A stretch of 55,352 nt of DNA from Ignavibacteria bacterium (GTDB lineage Bacteria > Bacteroidota > Ignavibacteria > Tepidaquicellales > Tepidaquicellaceae): positions 1 to 55,352 of the forward strand of contig JABAQZ010000028.1 of assembly GCA_019187405.1 (NCBI GenBank), given 5' to 3'. The notes under the pieces were generated by a model that was given only the letters and a program-made list of their open reading frames with translations, searched no databases and was not told the origin of the DNA. A program made the translations under genes and the position numbers. Positions 36,158-45,148 of this stretch are shown here, one piece after another (the stretch's first letter is position 1; the number at the start of each line of letters is the position of its first letter).

Positions 36158-37078
36158 ATGAAATATAAACTAATTCTCTCCTGCACTGCATTGTTTCTGA
36201 TTATAGCGCATGATTTAATTTCACAGACAAAGATGTTTGTAAATTATCGTAAAGCCGACTGCACGGGCATAACAAAAGCAAAATGTCTTCAAATCAGATT
36301 TGACGAAGAAAGCAGCTGGCAGAATTTTTACGGAAGTATTGATGGATTTAATTACGAAGAAGGATATGTTTATGAAATACTGACGGATAAAATAAGCATA
36401 GATAATCCGCCGGCTGACGGGTCTTCCGTTAAATATATTTTGAAAGAAGTAATTTCAAAAAACCGCCCTGTTGTCAGATTAAGCATTGCGGAAAGATATA
36501 CAGAATGCGAGGATGTTAAGATATTCAAATGTTTGCTGGTAAGGGAGAGTAGCGAAACGGAGTGGAAGCCTCTTTATACTGAGATACGCGGATTTGATTA
36601 TAAGGAAGGATATGAATTTGAAATAGATGCCGAGAAAATTCTTATTTCAAATCCAGATGAACAGGGATATGTGTTTGAATACATGTTAAGAAAGGTCATT
36701 TCCGAAAAACCTAAACTGATAATTTCCGTAGCTGATAAGAAATTTTTGAGTGAGGGGAGTTTTAAAATAAAAAGAATGAGAATCAACGGAGAATTAAAAA
36801 AAATCAGCGATAAAAAATTCAATCTGCTTTTCAATGTTGAGAATTTAACTGTAAGCGGTAATGACGGATGCAACAGCATGTCAGGCAGGTTTGAAATTAA
36901 CGGCGATAAAATAAAATTAGGACCGTTTATAACTACAAGAATGTACTGCAATGATATTATCACTGATAAGCATTTTTATAAACTGATAAATGAAACAAAC
37001 AGGTTTAAAATTTCAGAAAAAGGACTTAAGTTTTACGGCGGGGATAAACTACTGATTGAACTTTATAAATCAAATTAA
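36158..37078 (+). CDS. Exported protein: two DUF4377 domains and a META (HslJ-like) domain
   Basis: From ATG 36158 the protein begins with a signal peptide (YKLILSCTALFLIIA, ending near ISQ). Two tandem domains follow, each with C..I/V...KCL and a later W...Y..I.GF.Y..GY.YE/FEI pattern, about residues 28-105 and 112-195; these match DUF4377. The C-terminal part (about 200-305) has SGNDGCNSMSGRFEI and TTRMYCND, the META/HslJ core with its paired cysteines. All are envelope domains of unclear function, often tied to stress resistance. An in-frame TTG at 36149 would add three residues; I prefer the ATG. Next gene 36 bp on. Confidence 0.8.
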   Translation: MKYKLILSCTALFLIIAHDLISQTKMFVNYRKADCTGITKAKCLQIRFDEESSWQNFYGSIDGFNYEEGYVYEILTDKISIDNPPADGSSVKYILKEVISKNRPVVRLSIAERYTECEDVKIFKCLLVRESSETEWKPLYTEIRGFDYKEGYEFEIDAEKILISNPDEQGYVFEYMLRKVISEKPKLIISVADKKFLSEGSFKIKRMRINGELKKISDKKFNLLFNVENLTVSGNDGCNSMSGRFEINGDKIKLGPFITTRMYCNDIITDKHFYKLINETNRFKISEKGLKFYGGDKLLIELYKSN

Positions 37079-37114
37079 ATAATTTAAATCATAAATCTTT
37101 TAAAAGAAAAATAA

Positions 37115-37984
37115 ATGAAATCAGAATTCGATAAATTATGGAATTATAATGATCCTGAAGGGACGGAGAAAAAATTCAGGGAGTTGATCCCGTCTTTAAA
37201 AACTTCAGGCGATAAAGATTTGTATCTTCAGTTGTTAACGCAGATTTCAAGAACGCTTGGGCTTCAGATGAAATTTGACGAAGCGCATAAATTGCTTGAT
37301 GAAGTACAGATTGGTATAGACGACAAAAGCAGACTTGCAGGATTGAGGTATTTACTTGAGAGGGGAAGAGTATATAATTCATCAAAGGAAAAGAGTAAGG
37401 CGAAAGAATTATTTTTGCAAGCCTTTGAAACCGGAAGAGATATGAAAGAGGATGATTATACGGTAGATGCTGCACACATGATGGCAATAGTCGAAGCCGG
37501 AGAAGAATCATTGAAATGGAATGAAGCAGCCATGAAAATAGCCGAGGATTCCGAAGATGAAGATTCGAAAAGATGGCTTGGCTCGTTATACAATAATACG
37601 GGCTGGACATACTTTGATATGAAAGATTACGGAAAAGCTTTTGAGATGTTTGAGAAATGCAAGGATTGGCATGAAAAAAGAAAAACAGGACAGGGATTAT
37701 TTATTGCAAAATGGAGTGTAGCTAAGACAATGAGATTGATGGGACAAACTGATGAAGCAATTGACATTCAGATTAAGCTGAAAAAAGAAATCGAAGAAGG
37801 CATATCAGATGAAGACGGATATGTATATGAAGAACTCGGAGAATGTTATCTTGAAAAAGGTGATCGGGAAAAAGCAGGGTTATATTTTGCAAAGGCATAT
37901 AAATTATTGTCAAAGGACATCTGGCTGTCGGCAAATGAGAAAGACAGGTTAAACAGAATAAAAGAATTATCTTCAGAAGAATAA
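37115..37984 (+). CDS. TPR-repeat protein
   Basis: A 289-residue cytoplasmic all-helical protein with tetratricopeptide-type repeats; clear ones are near residues 150-185 (LGSLYNNTGWTYFDMKDYGKAFEMFEK), 190-220 and 230-265 (YVYEELGECYLEKGDREKAGLYFAKAYKLL). Such proteins mediate protein contacts and carry no catalytic residues that I can see. It starts at ATG 37115 with AAAAGAAAA upstream. It follows the DUF4377 gene on the same strand, but partners cannot be inferred. Confidence 0.85.
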   Translation: MKSEFDKLWNYNDPEGTEKKFRELIPSLKTSGDKDLYLQLLTQISRTLGLQMKFDEAHKLLDEVQIGIDDKSRLAGLRYLLERGRVYNSSKEKSKAKELFLQAFETGRDMKEDDYTVDAAHMMAIVEAGEESLKWNEAAMKIAEDSEDEDSKRWLGSLYNNTGWTYFDMKDYGKAFEMFEKCKDWHEKRKTGQGLFIAKWSVAKTMRLMGQTDEAIDIQIKLKKEIEEGISDEDGYVYEELGECYLEKGDREKAGLYFAKAYKLLSKDIWLSANEKDRLNRIKELSSEE

Positions 37985-38356
37985 TCAAAGTGAAATAAAG
38001 ATATCCGGAAAAATCAGTTAAAGTTCCGATGAAAACGAAAAAATTTTACAAAATCATTCCGGGATTTGAAACCATTGAAAAACAGAATTAACAATATGTA
38101 TTTGGTGAAAAAAGGTAAGATTGAAAACTTTAAGTCAGGGGAAAAAATAAATTAAATATGAAAATTACAACGAGACAAAGTCAGAGCTGCTTTTTATTCA
38201 GATAAACTTAAAGAAACAATAAAGAAATTACGGCAAGGGAATTCAGTTAAGAGTAAACGACGACGATGATTGTATGACAATCACAGATTTCGATGGCGCA
38301 GATTTTAGTTGTTAATTCCAGACCAGCTTGAAAAATAAAATTAACATAAAATAATA
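37985..38356. other. Gene-free gap, perhaps with decayed coding sequence
   Basis: 372 bp with only tiny open frames. Around 38229-38312 a stretch reads in one frame as GKGIQLRVNDDDD followed by TITDFDGADFSC and a stop, which looks coding-like but has no start and no intact upstream frame. It may be the tail of a lost gene. No hairpin or RNA gene is seen. Confidence 0.4.
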
Positions 38357-38953
38357 ATGAGTAAAACAAAATTAAGCGAAGAAGAAAAAAAATCCATTGA
38401 AAATGAATTAATGGAAATTGAAAACCAGATTGAGACTTTCCGGAAAAGGAAAATTGAATTAAATTCAATACTTGCCGCAATGGATGTAAAAGATTATACA
38501 TTTAAGGACAGGGAGGGAAGAGATATCAGATTATCCGAACTATTTGGAGATAAAAATTATCTTATACTTATACACAACATGGGGAAAGCCTGTTCATATT
38601 GTACGATGTGGGCAGACGGATTTAAGGATACATACAAGCAGATTGAAAAGAAGGCATCATTTGTGTTAGTAAGTCCGGATGCTCCCGAAGTTCACAAAGA
38701 GTTTGCAGAGTCGAGAGACTGGGGATACAGGACTTATTCAGCATTTGGAACTGATTTTATATTTGACATGGGATATGATTTTATAAAGGATGGTAAGCAC
38801 AATTACTGGCCGGGAGTTTCGGTATTTGAAAAAAAAGAAGACGGAAAGATAGTAAGAGTTGCAAAGGATATTTTCGGACCGGGAGATTTTTACTGCAATA
38901 TATGGCATTTTATTGATCTGCTTCCGAATGAAAATATAACAATAAACTCATGA
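38357..38953 (+). CDS. DUF899-family thioredoxin-like protein
   Basis: Residues 5-38 are a charged helix likely to form a coiled coil (EEEKKSIENELMEIENQIE). Then DYTFKDREGRDIRLSELFGDK leads into a thioredoxin-like fold with C79 and C82 in GKACSYCTMWADGF, as in DUF899/AhpC-TSA-like proteins. The CxxC is at the expected place for a redox-active or metal site, though many relatives have no proven activity. At 198 residues it is typical. It starts at ATG 38357, and no signal peptide is present, so it is cytoplasmic. Confidence 0.83.
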   Translation: MSKTKLSEEEKKSIENELMEIENQIETFRKRKIELNSILAAMDVKDYTFKDREGRDIRLSELFGDKNYLILIHNMGKACSYCTMWADGFKDTYKQIEKKASFVLVSPDAPEVHKEFAESRDWGYRTYSAFGTDFIFDMGYDFIKDGKHNYWPGVSVFEKKEDGKIVRVAKDIFGPGDFYCNIWHFIDLLPNENITINS

Positions 38954-39251
38954 TAGCAAAATTGAAATAATAAACTCTACAACAGAACAGTAATATTTGT
39001 TTATTAGTAAATATAAGATTAAAGCATCTCGTATTTCAGAGAAAGAAAGCCGGATTAAGTTTTTATTCGATTGACGAGCCGGACATTATTGAAGGGATAT
39101 TTTAGAGTAATTTTTAAAGATAAAAAAAAGTAAATAAATATCAGCATTTACAACAGATATATTTATCTGCTAAAGCAGTTTTGGATGCTTTAATAACAGC
39201 AGGAGAATATCAAAGGATAAATTTTTCAAATTAACTTAATTATCTAAGAAC
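38954..39251. other. Gap with two short coding-like remnants
   Basis: 298 bp without an intact gene. Two frames read like protein but lack starts: one ends at 39105 with KAGLSFYSIDEPDIIEGIF, the other spans 39142-39234 with LSAKAVLDALITAGEYQRI. They lie in different frames and look like pieces of a decayed gene. This is a weak inference. Confidence 0.35.
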
Positions 39252-39914
39252 TTGTCAAAGAACACATTCATTTCACACTGGAAAAAATTTTTCAGTGATC
39301 GCACGTCAAGAATAGAATTTGTTATTACAATAATTTTACTTGTAATAACAGTTTATTCATTCAGTCGGTATCTTTTATTTAATGAGGCAAGACAGGGTGT
39401 ATTACTTGATGATCCGTTATTAAGACATTTTAGTGCAATTGACCTGAATGCACTCATATTTTTTGCAATTTATTCTTCGCTTTTGATTGGATTAATTGCT
39501 TTCAGCTTATATCCTGAGCAGCTAATGACAGCATTTCAGACTTACACATTGCTTGTGATTTTCAGGATGAGCGCGATGTATCTTGTTCCGCTTGAACCAC
39601 CGGCGGGGTGCATAGATCTTCAGGATCCGGTAGTATTCATACTTGGAACGGGGCAGAAAATAATAAAGGATTTATTTTATTCCGGACATACATCGACAGC
39701 GTTTATGTTGTTTCAGGTTGCACGAAGCAGAATTCTGAAATCATATTTTCTTGCAGCGACAGTGACGGTTGGAATATGCGTAGTACTTCAGAAGGCACAT
39801 TACACGATAGATGTATATGCAGGGTTGATATATTCGTTTGCATCATATCAGATAATTAAAATGATAAGAAGAAAATTCAGTAAATATTTCAAACATCATG
39901 AGCAAAAGGCGTAA
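39252..39914 (+). CDS. PAP2-like membrane phosphatase (sphingomyelin synthase-like)
   Basis: A 220-residue integral membrane protein with about five or six hydrophobic segments. The active-site motifs are LFYSGHTSTAF (H146) and KAHYTIDVYAG (H183, D187), matching the C2 and C3 motifs of the PAP2_C/sphingomyelin synthase-like family. Members transfer or remove phosphate groups on lipids such as phosphatidic acid, undecaprenyl pyrophosphate or ceramide derivatives; the substrate here is unknown. TTG start at 39252 without a Shine-Dalgarno site. The ridA gene overlaps its end by 17 bp. Confidence 0.83.
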   Translation: MSKNTFISHWKKFFSDRTSRIEFVITIILLVITVYSFSRYLLFNEARQGVLLDDPLLRHFSAIDLNALIFFAIYSSLLIGLIAFSLYPEQLMTAFQTYTLLVIFRMSAMYLVPLEPPAGCIDLQDPVVFILGTGQKIIKDLFYSGHTSTAFMLFQVARSRILKSYFLAATVTVGICVVLQKAHYTIDVYAGLIYSFASYQIIKMIRRKFSKYFKHHEQKA

Positions 39915-40281
39915 CATTTCAAGCGGAGTAAAATGGGAGGATATAGTCGGATACAGCAGGGCAGTTATAGTAGAAGGCAGGATATTGATTTCGGGAACGA
40001 CATCTATAATAGGCGGTGAAATAAGAGGTAAGGGAGATTTTTATATTCAGACAAAAACCATACTGCAGAAAATTGAGAAAATATTGATTGATGCAGGAAG
40101 CAGCATGGAGAAAGTAATTCGAACGAGGATTTATACTACGGATATTTCGAAATGGGAAGAAATAGGAAGGGCGCACTGTGAATTTTTTGATAAAGTAAGA
40201 CCTGCAACGGCAATGATAGAAATAAAGGGTCTTGTAGATCCGGAAATGCTTGTAGAGATAGAAGCTGAAGCAATAGAATAG
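39898..40281 (+). CDS. RidA family (YjgF/UK114) protein
   Basis: Relatives of RidA hydrolyse reactive enamine/imine intermediates from pyridoxal-phosphate enzymes. The 127 residues match the family. Seen features are YSRAVIVEGRILISGTTS near the N-terminus, T..IL..IE..L..AG with V.RTRIYTTDI, and the late VRPATAMIEIKGLVDPEMLVEIEAEAI with the substrate Arg. Sequence details (no N-term IxT.. signature) place it in a RidA subgroup rather than canonical RidA, so the exact substrate is unclear. It overlaps the PAP2-like gene by 17 bp. Confidence 0.88.
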   Translation: MSKRRNISSGVKWEDIVGYSRAVIVEGRILISGTTSIIGGEIRGKGDFYIQTKTILQKIEKILIDAGSSMEKVIRTRIYTTDISKWEEIGRAHCEFFDKVRPATAMIEIKGLVDPEMLVEIEAEAIE

Positions 40282-40387
40282 ATAAATTCAACATTTTTTT
40301 TTGAAACAAAACGATACATTAAAAAAATACAGAATTTCGGGTAAGGATAAGGCAAAATTAACAGAATAAAAAAATTTTATTTATAGC

Positions 40388-40418
40388 TTGATAATTTTCA
40401 TTAGAAACAATAGTTTTG
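40388..40418 (+). promoter_or_regulatory. Bacteroidota-type promoter for rho
   Basis: TTG (40388-40390), a 20-base spacer and TAGTTTTG (40411-40418), a full match to TAnnTTTG. Transcription would start near 40425, leaving an untranslated leader of about 130 bases before rho. A Shine-Dalgarno-like GAAAGGA lies at about 40542-40548. Confidence 0.45.
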
Positions 40419-40556
40419 AACGCATCAAATAACACACCTAGAAAAAACTTCTAAGGAAATTATTTAAATCAACGGAAATTAATAATACTTTATACATAAA
40501 AAAATTTTAAATAACTAAAACACCCTCAGTTTTATCACTCTCCGAAAGGATTAAAC

Positions 40557-41849
40557 ATGGATACAAAAACCAAAGAAAAAAGCGCCTCATTTAATGAGTC
40601 GAAGAATGTTGCCGACTTAAAATCAAAAAAAGTCGCAGAATTAATGCAAATTGCCAAAGATCTTGAAGTAGCAGGTTACAGTGATTTGAGAAAGCAGGAG
40701 CTGATTTTCAAAATAATTGAAGCTCAGACAAAGAAAGACGGATATGCGTTTGCCGTGGGAGTACTGGAAGTGCTGCCTGATGGATACGGATTTCTCCGTT
40801 CAGTAGATTACAATTATCTACCTTCGCCTGATGATATATACGTATCACCATCTCAGATAAAGAAATTTTTACTGAGAACAGGGGATACGGTAAGCGGTCA
40901 GGTAAGGCCTCCTAAGGAAGGAGAAAGATTTTTTGCATTGCTGAAAGTAGAGGCTGTAAATTATGAAAATCCCGATACGATAAGGGACAGAATATTGTTT
41001 GACAATCTGACACCGCTTTATCCGCATGAAAAATTCGGACTAGAAACAGTGCCTGGTGAATACAGCATGAGAATAATGGATTTATTCACACCGGTTGGAA
41101 AAGGTCAGAGAGGATTAATAGTATCACCGCCGAAAAGCGGTAAGACTATTTTGCTGCAGACAATGGCAAACAGCATTACAAGAAATCATCCGGAAGTACA
41201 TCTGATAGTATTACTGATAGATGAGAGACCGGAGGAAGTAACTGACATGGAAAGGAATGTAAATGCTGAGGTTATCAGTTCGACATTTGACGAACCGCCA
41301 GATAGGCACGTACAGGTATCGGAAATTGTACTGCAGAAAGCGAAGCGGCTTGTAGAAGCCAAGCGAGATGTAGTAATACTACTTGACAGCATAACAAGGC
41401 TTGCGAGAGCACACAATACGGTAATTCCTCACAGCGGAAAAATATTATCTGGAGGGGTTGATGCAAATGCGCTGCACAAGCCGAAGAGATTTTTCGGAGC
41501 TGCAAGAAACATTGATGAAGGCGGAAGTTTAACTATCATTGCTACGGCGTTGATAGAAACGGGAAGCAGAATGGATGAAGTTATATTTGAAGAATTCAAA
41601 GGAACCGGCAATGCTGAAATCGTGCTTGACAGGCGGTTATCGGACAGAAGAGTATTTCCTGCAATTGATTTAAACAAATCCGGAACAAGAAAAGAGGAGC
41701 TTCTGCTTTCCAATGATATATTATCAAGAATCTGGCTGTTGAGAAAACTTTTGTCCGACATGAATCCGATAGAGGCGATGGAATTTCTGCTCGGTAAAAT
41801 GAAGGGAACAAAATCCAACAAAGAATTTCTGGCATCAATGAATTCTTAG
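40557..41849 (+). CDS. rho: Transcription termination factor Rho
   Basis: Hexameric RNA-dependent ATPase that ends transcription. The N-terminal helical domain ([19 protein letters not shown]) is followed by the RNA-binding cold-shock fold with DGYGFLRS. Walker A is PPKSGKT (191-197), the Rho-specific [13 protein letters not shown] follows, and [15 protein letters not shown] is Walker [22 protein letters not shown] and the C-terminal region are canonical. 430 residues. Next gene (RNase E/G) starts 26 bp later, so the two RNA-handling genes likely share a transcript. A long leader and a promoter are visible upstream. Confidence 0.97.
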   Translation: MDTKTKEKSASFNESKNVADLKSKKVAELMQIAKDLEVAGYSDLRKQELIFKIIEAQTKKDGYAFAVGVLEVLPDGYGFLRSVDYNYLPSPDDIYVSPSQIKKFLLRTGDTVSGQVRPPKEGERFFALLKVEAVNYENPDTIRDRILFDNLTPLYPHEKFGLETVPGEYSMRIMDLFTPVGKGQRGLIVSPPKSGKTILLQTMANSITRNHPEVHLIVLLIDERPEEVTDMERNVNAEVISSTFDEPPDRHVQVSEIVLQKAKRLVEAKRDVVILLDSITRLARAHNTVIPHSGKILSGGVDANALHKPKRFFGAARNIDEGGSLTIIATALIETGSRMDEVIFEEFKGTGNAEIVLDRRLSDRRVFPAIDLNKSGTRKEELLLSNDILSRIWLLRKLLSDMNPIEAMEFLLGKMKGTKSNKEFLASMNS

Positions 41850-41875
41850 TATTCTTTTACTCCTAAAATTTACAG

Positions 41876-43438
41876 ATGAAGAAAGTAATACTAATTAATT
41901 CAATTTCGGATGAAATCCGCATTGCCATTACTGAAGACGGAAAGCTTGCAGAATTTTTTCTTGACACTCCCGATAAAGAGAGGAATGTAGGTGATATATA
42001 TCTCGGAAAAATCGGGAAAGTGATTCCGGGCATAAGGGCAGCGTTTATAGATCTCGGTTTTGAGCAGGATGCATTCCTTCATTTTTCAGATATAGGAAGT
42101 ACTTTATCGGAGTATTCTGCAATAATTGGAGATGATTCGGATATAGAGGAAGACGATGAAGATGAAGAGGAGGAGCAGACAAATCAGCATAATGAAAAGA
42201 GTAACAGCAGAAATCCGAATCTGGAAAGGGGGCAGGATATAATAGTTCAGATAACCAAAGAGCCTGTAGGAAAAAAAGGATTCAGGGTAACGTCAAAGGT
42301 TTCAATTCCCGGAAGATATCTCGTGCTGATACCATTCGAAAAAAAGATAGGACTTTCGAGAAAGATATATAATCCGAAGGAAAAAAAACGATTAAGAAAC
42401 ATAGTCAAGTCAAAACTACCCAAAGGATTTGGAATAATAATCAGAACAGTAGCTGCGGGGCAGGATGAATCATTAATAATTGACGATCTCAATGATTTAC
42501 TTCAAAAATGGAACAGCATTCAGACTAAGCTAAAAACATTGAAGTCACCTTCAATACTTCATGAAGATGTATCCACGACATCATCTGTAATAAGAGATTT
42601 GCTAAAAGAAGACATTTCGAAAGTAATCGTGGATTCAAAAAAAGTATATAAGGACATAAAAACATATCTCGAGCTTACATCACCGGAAACAACAAAAAAG
42701 TTAGAAATATACAACGGAGTTCAGCCATTATTTGATGTGTACGATATCGAGAGGCAAATAGAGGAATCGATGGAAAGGAAAGTATGGTTAAAAAACGGCG
42801 GTTACATCATAATCGAGCCGACAGAAGCCATGACGGTAGTGGATGTTAACAGCGGAAAATATGCAAGACACAGGGATCAAGAAATCAATTCTCTAAATAC
42901 GAATTTAGAATCAGCCAAGGAGATAGTGAGGCAGATAAGGCTCAGAGATATTGGAGGAATCATAGTAATAGATTTCATAGATCTTTACGATGAAAGAAAC
43001 AGGCGCAGACTTTACGAAGACATAAAGAGGGAATTCAGGAATGACAGGGCAAAGTCAACGATACTTCCGGTAAGTGAATTCGGTTTAGTGGAAATAACAA
43101 GACAGAGAATCAGGCAGAACATAATACAGACAATATCTGATGTATGTCCGATGTGTAAAGGTTCCGGACATGTAAATTCAAGATCAACTTTCCTAAATAA
43201 AATTGAACGATGGATTCAGAGATATAAAGGTGGAAGTCATGGTATAAGACTTACATTAAAAGTAAATCCATATGTAAAATCATTTCTTACGTCGGGATTT
43301 TACAGTAAAATTAACGAATTAAGGTTCAGATATTTTTTATTTATCATACTTGAAGAAGATGAAGAATTAGCATTAAATGATTTCAAATTTTTTTCGGGAA
43401 GGTCTGAAGTTGACATAACAGCTGAGTTTGAAACATAA
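41876..43438 (+). CDS. rng: Ribonuclease E/G
   Basis: Endoribonuclease for rRNA and mRNA processing. The S1-like domain starts at GDIYLGKIGKVIPGIRAAFIDLG and is split by an acidic insert at about 76-118 (run of E and D near 88-100). The catalytic metal-binding Asp residues are in TVVDVNSGKY and IVIDFIDL, and zinc-link-like Cys C424 and C427 occur in CPMCKGSG. At 520 residues it is RNase G-like without the long RNase E scaffold tail. It follows rho by 26 bp, fitting co-transcription. The C-terminus converges on the GxxExxY gene. Confidence 0.93.
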   Translation: MKKVILINSISDEIRIAITEDGKLAEFFLDTPDKERNVGDIYLGKIGKVIPGIRAAFIDLGFEQDAFLHFSDIGSTLSEYSAIIGDDSDIEEDDEDEEEEQTNQHNEKSNSRNPNLERGQDIIVQITKEPVGKKGFRVTSKVSIPGRYLVLIPFEKKIGLSRKIYNPKEKKRLRNIVKSKLPKGFGIIIRTVAAGQDESLIIDDLNDLLQKWNSIQTKLKTLKSPSILHEDVSTTSSVIRDLLKEDISKVIVDSKKVYKDIKTYLELTSPETTKKLEIYNGVQPLFDVYDIERQIEESMERKVWLKNGGYIIIEPTEAMTVVDVNSGKYARHRDQEINSLNTNLESAKEIVRQIRLRDIGGIIVIDFIDLYDERNRRRLYEDIKREFRNDRAKSTILPVSEFGLVEITRQRIRQNIIQTISDVCPMCKGSGHVNSRSTFLNKIERWIQRYKGGSHGIRLTLKVNPYVKSFLTSGFYSKINELRFRYFLFIILEEDEELALNDFKFFSGRSEVDITAEFET

Positions 43439-43455
43439 ACTTATAATAGACAGGA

Positions 43456-43845
43456 TCACAAATTATTAGCAATTCTGATAATTGATTTTTTATTTAGCAG
43501 AGAAGAGGAATTAAAATTTATCAGCAAGCCCAGTTTAACATTAATCAATTTAATATAAGAGAGTAATTGTTTAAAGTGGACATTATTTAATTTCTCAACT
43601 GATTTTACTTCAACCACAACCAAATCATCCACAAGCAAGTCGAGTTTAAATCCGGTTTCAAAATTTTTATTTCCGTAAATTAATGGAACTGGAAATTGAT
43701 TTTTTACAACATGACCGATTTGTTTAAGTTCGTAAGAAAGAGCAGATTCATATACGGATTCAAACAGGCCAGGACCGAGTTTATTATGAATTTTGAAAGC
43801 GCATTTTCTAATATCAAAAGAAATATCATTTTCAATTTTATTCAT
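43456..43845 (-). CDS. GxxExxY protein (PD-(D/E)XK-like nuclease fold)
   Basis: A 129-residue protein with the eponymous motif GLFESVY (G26, E29, Y32) after FKIHNKLGPG. The later part has F..G.KLDLLVDDLVVVEVKSV, with D69, E79 and K81 in the right order for a PD-(D/E)XK nuclease core. Nuclease activity is not proven for this family. The gene begins only 105 bp from a 1.14-kb array of about 52 tandem 21/23-bp units that lies on its upstream side. It faces rng tail-to-tail with a 17-bp gap. No toxin or restriction partner is adjacent. Confidence 0.88.
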   Translation of the reverse strand: MNKIENDISFDIRKCAFKIHNKLGPGLFESVYESALSYELKQIGHVVKNQFPVPLIYGNKNFETGFKLDLLVDDLVVVEVKSVEKLNNVHFKQLLSYIKLINVKLGLLINFNSSSLLNKKSIIRIANNL

Positions 43846-43950
43846 GGAAGCAAATTAAAAATCAAGAAAATAAAAACTAAGAGAAATTACTATCTAAGAA
43901 AGAAAATTGCTTTGATAAATGGTTAGAATTTTATAAGGGAACAGGGAAAA

Positions 43951-45092
43951 GCTCTCACGCAGATTCCGCAGAAGCTTTCACGCAGATTTCGCAGATGTTC
44001 TCGCAGATTCCGCAGACGCTTTCACGCAGATTCTGCAGACGCTCTCACGCAGATTTCGCAGACACTCACGCAGATTTCGCAGAAGCTTTCACGCGGATAT
44101 CGCAGACACTTTCACGCAGATTCCGCAGAAGCTTTCACGCGGATATCGCAGACACTTTCACGCAGATTTCGCAGACACTCACGCAGATTTCGCAGAAGCT
44201 TTCACGCAGATTCCGCAGAAGCTTTCAGGCAGATTTCGCAGACACTCACGCAGATTTCGCAGAAGCTTTCACGCAGATTTCGCAGACACTCACGCAGATT
44301 TCGCTGACACTCACGCAGATTCCGCAGACGCTCTCACGCAGATTTCGCAGACACTCACGCAGATTCCGCAGACGCTCTCACGCAGATTCCGCAGACGCTC
44401 ACTCAGATTCCGCAGACACTCTCACGCAGATTCCGCAGACGCTCACTCAGATTCCGCAGAAGCTTTCACGCAGATTTCGCAGACACTCACGCAGATTTCG
44501 CAGACACTTTCACGCGGATATCGCTGACACTCACGCAGATTCCGCAGACGCTCTCACGCAGATTTCGCAGATGTTCTATCGTGGATATCGCACGCTCTCA
44601 CGCAGATTCCGCAGACGCTCACGCAGATTCCGCAGACACTCACGCAGATTCCGCAGACGCTCACGCAGATTCCGCAGACACTCACGCAGATTCCGCAGAC
44701 ACTCTCACGCAGATTCCGCAGATGCTCACGCGGATTCCGCAGAAGCTTTCACGCGGATTCCGCAGACGCTCACGCGGATATCGCAGACACTCACGCAGAT
44801 TTCGCAGACACTTTCACGCAGATTTCGCAGACACTCACGCAGATTCCGCAGACGCTCACTCAGATTCCGCAGACGCTCACTCAGATTCCGCAGATGCTCA
44901 CGCGGATTCCGCAGAAGCTTTCACGCGGATTCCGCAGACGCTCACGCGGATATCGCAGACACTCACGCGGATTTCGCAGACGCTCACGCAGATTCCGCAG
45001 ACGCTCACGCAGATTCCGCAGACACTCACGCAGATTCCGCAGACACTCACGCAGATTTCGCAGACACTCTCACGCAGATTCCGCAGACGCTT
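43951..45092. repeat. 1.14-kb tandem array of about 52 units (21 or 23 bp)
   Basis: Consensus unit ACGCTCACGCAGATTYCGCAG, 21 bp; about 40% of units carry two extra bases (TT or TC) after ACGCT, making 23 bp. By hand I count about 52 units with point variation, including CACGCGGATATCGCAG and CACTCAGATTCCGCAG types. Each unit holds two CGCAGA words 9 bp apart. The array is clearly richer in G+C than its flanks. An 87-bp block at 44710-44796 recurs exactly at 44882-44968, showing block duplication. It is not a CRISPR, as no unique spacers exist. It lies upstream of the GxxExxY gene and downstream of DUF971. Confidence 0.97.
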
Positions 45093-45148
45093 ATTACAAA
45101 ATAATTGAATTAACTAATTACAAGTTTATGAAAAAAGATCTACAGCTG

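Noticed and set aside
43951-45092. CRISPR array
   Set aside because: No unique spacers, units directly adjoin with 21/23-bp period, and no cas genes are near.
43995-45104. Open frame of 369 codons across the tandem array
   Set aside because: It exists because the repeat unit lacks stops. The 21/23-bp mix changes frame repeatedly, other frames are also open, and there is no ribosome-binding site, so I do not call a gene.
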